A DNA stretch of 64,000 bases from Deroplatys truncata. Its lineage: Eukaryota; Arthropoda; Insecta; Mantodea; Mantidae. Positions 22,301 to 34,300 of this stretch are shown here, one piece after another. Within the stretch, counting starts at the first letter, position 1; the number at the start of each line of letters is the position of its first letter. The stretch covers positions 132,870,295 through 132,934,294 of the forward strand of contig CM060977.1 of assembly GCA_030765065.1 (NCBI GenBank). Direction: 5' to 3'. The notes under the pieces are model-generated. The model worked only from the letters and a program-made list of their open reading frames with translations. It was not told the DNA's origin and searched no databases. The position numbers and the translations under genes were made by a program.

Positions 22301-25300
22301 ACTCACTTCAGCTGTTGTTTATTGGGCTTATGGCTCGTTTTCGAAACAGCAGATTATCAGTTACAAAATGACTCGTTTACTCTTTTACTAATGCTTTCAT
22401 TTACGGAACACATCGGAATGGACCAATAAGATGGCCGCCAAGATTGCTGGATCTAAATCCAATCGATTTTTTTTTCTTTGGGGCAATATGAAAACTTACA
22501 TATGCATTACAGAAGTGCCTGGTGTGGAAACGTTGCAAGAAAGAACACTTTGAGTAGCGGAAGAAATAAAAACTACCCGGACATACTTTGTACAGTGCAA
22601 CAGAATTGAAAAAATGTTGTGAAGCATGTGTAATGGCTTGGGGTGCACATTTTGAACAATTTCGTAAACATTGAAAAGAAATTCTCATTGATGATTTTCT
22701 GTTCTTGTCTTGCTTTTAATTATTCACAGTGTTTTATAATTCACAAAGAAAGGAAGCATAATCTTGTAACTTGGGTTTCTCAAGCTTTTATTTACCTTTA
22801 TAAATAAGTGTTCCTATAAATAATTTGCACAGCATTGTAAATGCTTCCTCAGTGCTGTATTCCGTGATATTTATGTTATGTTACAATCATGTGTAGTTTT
22901 CTGTTTATTTGTATATCGGAAGTCTGTGTATGTTTGTTGCCATAGCAGCAGAAGCTGAAGAATTAAAATTTAACCTGTATAATTTGCTGTGTTGCAATAT
23001 TGTGCAAAATAACATAATTATTTCAAGAAAGGAAAGCTTTATGGAAACAATTTATTAAGGAAAAGTACTCAAACAATGTGCTCTTTTATAGTTCAAAAGG
23101 ATGATCATAGGTCATCTTCCACCCTGTCTAAGCATATCAAGTTTCAGGCTTGAGCTCTTATAGTTTCTGAAAAAAGGGCATATGTGTTTAGGAAAATGCA
23201 ATTCCAAGATAACTCTTAATAAAAAATTTAACTTAAGAAGTATGATACACTTTTATAAATTGCACATATTAGTCATTAGCTGCATCCTGTGTTGTCCCCT
23301 GATTGATTTATCAGTACCTGCAAGTTTGTAACTAGAGAAAAATACATTTTCTAAGATATACAATAACAAAAATTCCAATAAAAGGAGTATAACAAAACCA
23401 GATTTAAAAAGGCATACTTCCATTGAAATAGCTTTTTAAAGGTTTAAATGCTTTAGGGCCCAGATAACCAAAAATCAAAGATGCTATTTTCATCAAAAAT
23501 AGAAAATGTCAAATTTGATTGTTCTACACTTCTTAGGCCTAAGTTATCTGAAATTTTAATAAAAACTTGCACTAATTAGTTGGAAAAATCAACTGATGAA
23601 CTAAATATTACTTTATATGAAGCTTTTGGCAGTTTGACCATCGCCTCTGTTGATCTTATGAGTAGAGTTTGTGGCACTCCTTAGATGTTCTCAAATCTCA
23701 GCACACCATTAGGGTCTTTCAATTCAAATTGCTAAAAATACAAGGCAGTGTTGTGAATTTCTGTGGTAAAAAAATTAGTGGAGTTTACCATGATTTCATA
23801 CATTGTAGACAACAAAGCTGCATATTCAAAAACGATTTAGTGAAAACAGGCAAATTTGGGGATTCAAGGTTTTTTTCCCTGGCACCAACAAATCTCTATT
23901 TGTATAGAGTGAAATAAAAAGCATAAAAGAATGGTATGGTTATTGTTGCTACTTAATATTATAAACAACTCAATAAAATAACACTGCTTAGTGTGCCAAG
24001 CGAGCATTGGAGAATATGCGGCTTGTTAGGAAACCATTTTAACTGCAGTGTGCAGAAGATTTGTATACATGAAGTGCATATATGCCAGTTGATAAAAGTC
24101 TTTCTTCTTTTTCCAGCTTTATTTCACAACAACTGTATGTATCTTGCACACCATCAGCTGACACTTGCATTTCGATACAGAGACAAGTTTCCCCAAGCAC
24201 TCAAGAGCCATAATCTCACCTTTGTGGATCAGGTACTTTCACTGCGCAAACTTGGCACAGAGATGTTCCTTAAGTGCATGCAAAGTCAGAGAAACCAAAT
24301 ATTGGAAATCCTACGTGAGTCAGGTAAGTATGTAAGCCTTTTTTTTTTCTCATCTTTCTTTCTTGGCTCTGTTTTATTGTCTCAGACTTCACATTTAACT
24401 GATATTGTCAATGTAATTTGCTGGTTTTTACCCATGCCCAATGTGTTTATTGTTATCACATATGCATTAAGGTGACTTGGTACTTTAATTTTGGGTTTTA
24501 ATCTATAAAACTTCAAGAATGTTTTAAAAATCATATACTTAGTTTCTTCAATAAAATTAATACTTTTAAGTACTAATTTCAGTGCTTTTGATTAAACTGT
24601 TGTTTAAAGTTAATTCTCTTAATGCCATGAGCTGCTTCCATCAGCACCTGCTAGTCTAACCTGCACTGCCAAGCCCTGCCCTAAATGAAAATGTATGTCA
24701 TGGAAGTTTGTATTTTTCTAAAGGGACATTAAGGTAGGATTATGCAGCTGCTTTGAAAATAAGAACTGAGCATGTTGTTTTACACCTAATCAAAACAGGA
24801 TCACTAATTTAATTTCTGAATATGGAGAAAGTTTTATGTTGGCAACATGTAAGGAACATTTACCATAGGAACATATGAGTGGACTCTTAAGCATTATTTT
24901 GCCTATGTACTGTCCACATTCCAAATATATTCTCTGTCAGAACAACGCATGGTTGAAATTGTGTTGTTAAATGAGCGAGCATTGGATCTTACCAGATGAG
25001 GAAACTTCTGTAAAAGAAAGATGCATTTAGCATCCGCCACCAAATGGTGGCCACTTTTTTCCACAAAGTAGATGTGTGACCAGTGTTTTTTTTTTTTTTT
25101 TTTAAATAAAGAGTGTTTAATGCCCACTTATGTCATCAACAGTGTCACCATCTGGATGACACTGTTGATAACCTAAATTGTTTTTTCAAAGAGAATAAAT
25201 CAGAGTTTTATTCTTGTTTTGAATTCTTTATTTTAACATTAATCTATTACAAGAATTTGTGTACTGAATTTTCTCTAAGTTTTTATTCTAACTGGCATTT

Positions 25301-28300
25301 ACCAGTTGTGAGGACTAAGGGAAACTTCAAAAAAAAACCTAGCAGGGAGGATGGTTCTGGCAGGATTTCAACCACAGACCACCTTGAGCATGATTCTGGG
25401 CCTTAATAACCTCGATGTGACCAGTGCCCCTCCAGAGCAGATAAAGATGGTACTGCTGATTGGTATGTGACACTTTGCTTGCAATAAGTTGGTAACATGT
25501 GCTCTCCATATCCGCTGAGTTAACTAATTTACTAAGATAAGCTGGTAACTTCTGACATTAGCCACATTTGAGTTTCTGGAGGATTCACATATCCACTTGG
25601 TTACTCATTCTGCATACATTCCTGGGCTAGCTTCATGTGATATTGTTTTATTCTCAACAATGAAAGAAAATATCCAGACATGAGTACCCGGCACAGGAAG
25701 CTTACAAGCAAAAAGTTGTAGACATTGCAGAAGAGTGTTCAAGAGATATCTTGATTTCAAAGATGCAGACAAGATGAAGGAAAATACTTTGAGAAGCTAA
25801 TGATTATTTGGAAGCTCCCAGTTCCAATTTTTAACAGTTAAAAGAATTGAATGTTTAATTACTCTCCCCAATTAACAAAACCAATGAAGAGATGTGTAAC
25901 AGTTCATATGCTTTGGCCCCAAAATAAACATATGGTCTTTCCCTAATAAGAGAAATTTATCTTCTAATTAAGCATACCTAATTTGCATATGAAATAAAAC
26001 ATTTTTAAAAAAAATTTCAATGGAGCTTGATCCACGTATATATCAAGAAAATGTAAATCTAGCATTTAAAAAAAAATATATATAATAATAAATTTGAGAT
26101 GCTAGTTACAATTTCTTTAAAAGCACAAATAAAACCAGTGTAATATTTTGTTTCCAGGACTTGCAACTCTTGGTGAGGATCCTACATTAACCCCAACAAT
26201 AGAAAAAGCTATAAGACAGTGCCTAAGACAGCTGGAGCTTCTTCAGACTGTCTGGAGAAATGTACTCCCCTCTAGTGTTTATTGCAGATCACTTGGTGAG
26301 TACTTTCACCTACTTATAATTCCATCCAAAGATTCAACATCAAGATTTCACTGGAAATGCATGATTAGAGGTTGCCTGAATGTATAAATAAATTAATAAA
26401 AAAGCATTTATAGAAAAAAGGTCTGTGTGCGTTTGTATTCTCTGTGAACAGTGTATAACCCAAAAACTAAAAGTTGGATAAAAACAAAATTTGGTATTTA
26501 AGTTGTGCTGTTTTGAATAACAACTTGTCCCAGGTGTGGGCTTCAGATGTAGCTGTTGCGATAGCAACAAATTGTATTTGTAGCACCACGTGGTGGAAGC
26601 CAATATAATGGGAGAATGTTATGTTGATTTCTGCGTTGCCATCTTGTGTGACGTCATTCGTCGGTCGCCTGCTAACTCCATCTGGCGTAGCAATCTATAT
26701 GAATTAGTTTTAAGGTTATGTATATTGTCTTCCGGCCAGCTATTTAGGTAGGCATTTAATTCTTGCAGGGTGTGAAGCGGAAAAGGAATCTTTTATCCAA
26801 AAATTACTAGTGAAGAAATGTGTTTTATACTGTTTTATTGTCGAACACGTGCACTAACACTTTCACAGATTTGTCTAGATAATCGCCATACTGAAACTGT
26901 TTATAATAACTTCTCACTTTTAACTCACGTACTTCAATTTTTGTATATAAGTGACTTTGTAATATTTTAGATCTTTAATGATTTTCACTGCGCGTAACTT
27001 GATGAACTAAGCGGCCAACGTGTAATGTACGGAGAATTTTGTATAACTGCGGGAGACGATGTGTAGTGCTTCGTGAATCTTGCCGAACTGGAGGACGATA
27101 TGTACTGTGTCGAGAATCTTGCCGAACTGGAGAACGCTCGCTTTGAATCTACACTATTTATAGACTTGCCTCAAGATACACCTAAAGATTATAAATGAAT
27201 TACCATTGGCTAATAAAACGCGCCAACATTAGCGTCTATTTTACTATCCAATGAAAACCACTAATACATATTACTTTTATAGAATGTTCTGGAAGCTTTT
27301 TTACTGAAAAGGCGCGAAACATTACGTAACTTCCTGGTTCCCGGTAACGATAAACAACTCACACCCTTCATTGCAGTACTGTTATTGTTAACAGTTTCAG
27401 TAGAGCCGAATATTATTATTTACCATTAATAATTACAATTATTAAACCTCTGAAATCAATGTTACATAAAAATACATATTCATATTATTATCGTTAACCA
27501 CATCTGAGTAATTTGTGATACAAATTACCGTCTCACTGTACTTGATTGTTGGATTTGTCACACATTGAGAAGCTGGTTCTGGTGGTAGCTTTAAATGTAA
27601 TGTATTCACCGATATTGGAGATACAGAAGCGCTGATATCTCTTGCTGGGTTCTTGGTTTAAATCTTCGTTGCCTTCTCTTGCAGTATTGTAGAATTTGAT
27701 TTGCACAAGCTATGAGTACTTATACTTACCTTGGGTCAAGGTATGGAAAAGTATTGTGAAATGATTCTATGGAAGTTCAGAAAATTTGAATTTATTCTGG
27801 AATACAAATCTCTGCACAAAAATAATAACTTATTCATAGTTAGCAAATATTTTCCGACTTGCTGGCCTATTTTACAAGTCATTATAACTGGAGGAGCCGT
27901 CCGGAATGTTGTGACGAAGTCCACCGTTTCTATTGCAACTAATGCCAAACTTGCCCCATCTCTTCAGAAAAAGCTTATATGGAAACCATTGTTGCTATGG
28001 CTATGAATCAATAACCATATTGTCTGACCCCTCTCCATAGCTAAAATCAAGTGATATAATTTTTTTTTTCTCATTGATGCATTTCTACAGTGAGTTATGC
28101 AATTTTTGAAATAATTGATATTTTCCCCTTTTTTCTCAATATTTCAGATGTTTAAATTATCCAAAATACATACAAATATTATTTAAAGTAAATAAAGAAA
28201 TGTTACAATCTTAATAAATGATAACTCAGTATTTTAAAATGCACAACTTTTTAAACAAAGTCTCCATTTTGTAATTCTGATTCTTTTTAATATTTGCCTC

Positions 28301-31300
28301 AAAGTCTAGCATCTGATAAGGATTGACATAAAGATGTTCAAGAACATCCACCACCCTTTATGTGGTAAAAAGTTCATTATTTTTGACTAATAAGGTACAC
28401 ATATTGAAATCTCTGCGACTGAATTCCGTATACTTTTGTATAACTGTTAAACCATAAGAGATAGATAAAAACATACTACAGGAAAAATGTATACCTTGTA
28501 AAAACAACAATTTGTGTCCATGTGAATGCATCTAATGGAGATACTTGAAAGTTTGCAATTCTTCCTCTTCTTTCTTTCCATCAGAAGAGCTTGTTACCAT
28601 GAATTAACATTTAAATATTGTTTCCGCGTTGTAACACTTCTCATTTAATTTGAAATCATTGCTCAGAAAAAGTAAGCTATGAGTAATAAAACATTGAATG
28701 AATGCATTTGATGAAGATGCTTGAAAGTTTGTGATTCTTCCATCCCCCCTTTTCTTTCCATCAAAAGAGCTTGTTACCACGAATTAATATTTAAATATTG
28801 TTTCTGCACATTGTTACTAACACCTTATTTAATTTGAAATCATTGCTCAGAAAAAATAAGTTATGACTAATAAAACATGAATACAAGTACTGTAACATAT
28901 AATGGGCATATATAAATTCATCATAGGCAGAGAAAGTTGTATGAATGTAAATTAGATTTTTGTCAGCAGCATCTCACAATGTACATGATGCTCACTCCTA
29001 CTCCTGAAAAGGTCCTGTATCGTCCTCTGACATAACTGATGAATACAAAACCATTGTAGTGTGACAATAATATGAACATAGTTTCTTACAAATGGTGATC
29101 TTAATATATTTTGAATGCATTAAACTTGCCATCAAAAAACCTGAATAAAGAGGCCTCTGAGCAAAATTACTGGTATTTCACACCCAATATAGAATGGGAC
29201 GCTAAGGACCATAGCAGTTAAAGAGTGTCCATAAATAAAATTGAATTTTAATCTGTAAATACATAACTTTTGCCAACTGCTACCTCTACAGGGTATGGTG
29301 AGAGGAGCCTTGTGCAAATACCGAGTGGTCGTTTTGTGAGCTGGCCATGATCATGTGTATGCGAGATTTGCTTCCACCAGCTGACTAGTGGTGAATTATC
29401 TGCTCAAGGCTATGCTTTATCAGCTGTGAATGTCAAACTTTCAGTTGCTGTCTTCTGTTCATGCTGTAAAGACTAGAGTGTGTTCATTGTCTATCTTAAG
29501 AGTGAAAGCTTATTCAAATATCTGTGTTGTGTGTGAATTACGTTAAAAGTATTCTTATTATTGTTGCTGTTCTTGTTTTGTTATTAGTTCATTAAAAGTC
29601 TAAAATTCATGCTCGTACCAAGGTTTTTATGTATGATACATAAATATAAAAAGTGTTAGACAATTTCAGGAGATATTTCCTGGTATTCCATTCCAAATGG
29701 AGATACTGTCATATGTCTCGTTAATAAGTCAAAGACAATGGGATCGCTAAACCTAAGAAGCAAAAAATAGATGTTCTAATGGAGGAAAAAAATTGAGAAA
29801 TTGGTGCATCGCATCACAAATGCTCTCTGAAGAAGTCTTAAGAGCTGTTGCACAACAAGTGGATGTTTCAAAAACCTTTGTTTACAGTTGCTAAACTTTT
29901 AAAATTGAAACTCTCCAGAGTGACTTGTTCATGAATTACAACCTTGTAACAATGAGGAATGCCAGTAATGTCTCAAACAGTGCATGGACCACACATACAC
30001 ATGATCTGGGTGGGGCTGTAAAACAAATGCTCTGTACTTCAGAGTTGCACAGTTAAGCTGGAATGAGAACGTTTCCATGAAATAAACTTTTAAAAGCAGC
30101 GTAAACCAAGAGGAGCATCTTCAGAGACTCACACATGTTTTAGTAGACCTTACTCATTTGTGTAGGCCTTTATTTAGGTGGAGTTTAGGAGGATCTGAAA
30201 CGTCACTACTTAGTACATGGTGTTAAATGAAAAATAGTCCAGAAGCCTCCAAAGCCAGGAACAATTAAACATACTGGAGTGAATGTTTTGGAAATTACTT
30301 GTGCTACTAAAAGGTTCACACCAGTAGTATATTTCAACAAAGTTCAAAGAACAGCATATGGCTGTTACAGGAGTTATGAAAACAACTCCTACTGCAGCAA
30401 TGGAGACACACTTGCACCTGACTGCATTGCATTTAGTTGTAATGAAGGAGGCAAGAATGGCAAGACTGCAAAACTGTAAGACTGAGAATTCCTGAAATAC
30501 TCAGTATTGCTAAGAATTAGGTAATACATAGGAGATGCATCTTTAGAAATACCATCAGATTATATAATTCCAATTAAACATTTTATAAAGAACTACAAGG
30601 TCATCATTGATCCTGAATGTTGAACGAATAAAACTCTGGAAACTCCTGAGAAAACTTTGATATGGTTACAGGCGGCTCAAAGAATGGCTCAGGAACAGTT
30701 CTGGAGTGTATGGCGTAAGACCAAGGTGCAAAAAGTTTTTTTCCTTAGGTGAATATGCTACTGTTTTTAAAAACAGCAATTTATGCTATTATTCAATGCA
30801 TACATGAAAACATAAGGAGAGTCCTTATCTTCTCATATTGCCAGACTGCACTTTCTAAGTAGTCACAAGTATCATCAGGACTGATTTTTAACTGCCTAAA
30901 CATGCTCACAAGCTTGGCAGAACAGAATGAAGCTCAACTCATCTGGGCGCCAAGGCTGAAGTGTGCGGTCATAATAGAGGGAAATGTTAAAGCTGATGAA
31001 CTTGCAAGACAAGGAGCAGCTTCATCATTTATTAGGCCAGAGCTGGCTCTAGGAACTTCTCAATATTTAGTAAGAGAGGCTATTAAGAAATGGTTCAAAG
31101 TAGAACATCATAAAACCTGGCTTAAAACATCAGGAAACAAACATGCTAAATTATTTATTAGAAACCATGTAAGATGAGTGGAAAACTTGCTTAAATGTAA
31201 GATTTCAGTTGAGAACAAGTATTGCATTTCTCACAGAACATGCTCCTGTGAAAAAGCATCTGAACACTATAGTGTGTTTCAGGATAAGTTAGATTGCAGA

Positions 31301-34300
31301 TTGTACAAGAAAGAAACTGAAACAGTCCAGCATATTTTATGCTCATGTGAGGCTTTGGCTCACAGGGGATATATTGCTTTTGGGCAAATGTTTAGAATTT
31401 GAAACAATATCTGTTATGAGTATTCCTTGGTAAAGGGTGCAGGCATAATGAATTTGTTTTAAAATGATACAGGTAGCAAATAAACCCAAGGCTGAAGTGT
31501 GTCCAGAGCAATGACGAAAGACAAAAGTATAAGAAAAAAAGTATATTTCAATAATGGCTACAATTCTTTTATGCAATTGTTATGGTTTTGCAGTTATATT
31601 ACATTAATTTAAGATATATGTCTTGTCAGGTCAGTATCTCAATTACAATAATTTGACAAGTTTTGATACAATAAAAGTAAAGAAAATTTTCCGCATAAAC
31701 CATTGTACAGAGAAGGTTTATCCCTAATTTTCACTTGCTTCCTCAAATGTCAGACATAAATTTTTATGTATATTAACTGTCTTTTTTTTTCTTTTTAAAG
31801 TTAGGCTATTCACAGACTGAGATGGGCCTCAAAACGGTATTTTCATTGCATAGCTTCCTTACATTAGCCGATATATAAAATGAAAACAAATGTTTAGGTC
31901 TATTTGACATTAAGTATAACATGTTTTGTAAATCTATTTAATTCCAACCTTACATACTGACTGTAATAATTAAACATGTATCTCTCAGTTTTTCAGGCGT
32001 AAAAATCCTTAGCATGGCTTCCTTCGGATAGAAGCCGGTGGTCCAGTGTCGTACATTTATGGCACATAAAAGAACCTCAAGCCTGATAAAGAGGGCTCTG
32101 AGCAAAATTTTCGATCTTTCACACCCAATATAGAATGAGACTATAGTAGTTGAAGAGCATCCATAAATAAAAAATTTTATTTCATTTATACATCTCTCAG
32201 CGAAAAAGTGTAATATTTAGCTCTGTGACAGAGACTACCAACTCTTTGTATTAATTAGTATACTTGCAATTTTATCCAATTTGAATACCTTGTCTACATT
32301 GTAATTATGTTTATTCATATCTAAGAATATAATTGTTACAATAGTAAGCTGATTCAGGTTTTTCTCTCATACTGTAAAATTCTGTTTAAAATGATGTCCA
32401 TTTTAAATATTATATCATATCATTGGGATTGGAATTGGAAAGGTGGAAGGCATGTATTTAATAAATGAGACATACATGTGTATATAATTGTAACTGACAC
32501 TTAAGATTTTATTTTGTTTTCAAACCAAAAGTGCTTGATTGTATGATTAATCCAAGGACAAAAATGAAGAACCAGAGTTAAGGTATATGCTCTGAGTCTC
32601 AGTGATATATTGAAAATATTAATGACCTTTCTTCTGGAACACAATCTGCAGTGTCCAGTGTTAGCCAATAGCATACACAGTATGCACTGGGATAAAAAAT
32701 ATATATCTGCAAGTATACTTAAAGATGGTTTCCCCATTAGAAAATGGCATTTTCATAGTCTCAGCAGAATTATTATCTGCTGAAATTATAAATCCTCAAT
32801 TAGTTTTGTCACCACTATTAGGCTAGATTAGCAACTAGAGCCATACACAAAACACTGGTATCCAAATACATTTGTGCATATTCCCATTTCAGTTCCTACG
32901 AAAGTATAAGATTTCAGTTAACATTTACACATGAATGAGTGAAATAATAGAAAACCACATGCAGTTGAGATAACTTTTATTTTCCCAAAATTACAATGTT
33001 ATTCTGTGCACATATTAAACTGTTTGTTACTAACCTTTGCGTCTTTTCTTTTTCTCCAGGTTGCTTACTCAATGCCTTTGTTGAAGATTTAATTATTCGT
33101 GTAACTACTGTTGAAGATATACCAGCATCCACGGCAGTCCACTTGGTGACTGTCTTTGGCATAGTGGTAGAAAGAGCTCCACACATATTCTCAGTGAGTA
33201 TGTTTTTTTTTAAGCTAAATAATGCTATCAAAAAAATACTTTAATGCCTTTATTTTCACAGATCTAGCAAGTTACAATGCCTTAATATGATATTCGTTGG
33301 ATAATCCATATTTGATAGTTGCTTAGTACTGGCTAAACAAACTATCCATGAGGGAAACGAAAGTATTCCATCACAATCTTAATAATAAAATGTGTAATCT
33401 AGTAGCAGTGCTGTATTTGAAATAGTGAATGTCTACTTTTTCCAGCACACTCAATTTGTAATAGACCCTAATGATTTCCCACTGTCCAGATTCATCCATG
33501 TAGATGATCTTTGCGAATTAAGAACAAAAGCAAGATGCAGTATACAAATTAACTGGGAACACGAAAGATGCCTGAAAAGTACTACAAATACAAAGTACTT
33601 GCAGTTTGGTTACTCTTTTTTACTTACGTTTACACATATTCGCTTATTAAAGAACATAACACTATTACTAATTATAATACTCATTTTTATTGCAAATAAC
33701 TACCATTTAAGGAGATTTTAATTCAAAACAGTAACAGGCTGTAATTATACAATTGAATCTCATTTATGTTTCAGGCACCAAACTTTATCCATTAATATTT
33801 AGCTCAATTATATGTTTTTCAGTTACACATTTTCTCATACATCACATTTTTGTCTCAATGTATGAAATATATTAATTTGCTTACTCATTTATACATTATG
33901 TTTATGCTATGTTAAAATATTATGCATGGTTTCTGTATACTGTATCTTTGCTATCACTGCAGAAAACAGTAGCATGTTGGGTGAGGCATCATATTTTCAG
34001 AATGCATTATTGCTATTCCCCTGTTAACAATATGGTCAGGCAGGGGCCATTCTTCCCCAGGTTGCATCTGATGAAGCAGGCCTAAGCGATGACAGCATTT
34101 CTGTGATTAATGTACATAATAGACTAGTGTATGACTGTGGAAAAATCAAAGAAGCAAAAGAAAAATTTATTTTTAAACCAGTGTAAAGCATCAGCACTCT
34201 GAATCTTCTTCTGCTTCAATTTGAATTATAGATAACAATACTGGCATGATCTAAGTAATGTATTGCATTTCATTTATTGTTTTCATATATTAAATAATAC

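Larger units (their letters stand above)
26314..28963 (+). mobile_element. family A repeat, copy A5, interrupted
   Basis: The left part 26314-26503 (catccaaagattcaacatca, ggaaatgcatga, then aaaatttggtatttaagt) and right part from 28302 (tctagcatctgataag..., aaccataagagatagat, gcagagaaagttgtatgaat) align to the two halves of A1/A3. A 1.8 kb insert separates them. The right half contains a ~176 bp tandem duplication. Confidence 0.72.

Noticed and set aside
33425-33721. Possible extra Zw10 exon after an acceptor-like tttttccag at 33445, in the right phase
   Set aside because: Exon d joins directly to the terminal exon in phase 0 and reproduces the conserved ZW10 order. This frame shows no ZW10 similarity and has no good donor before its stop.
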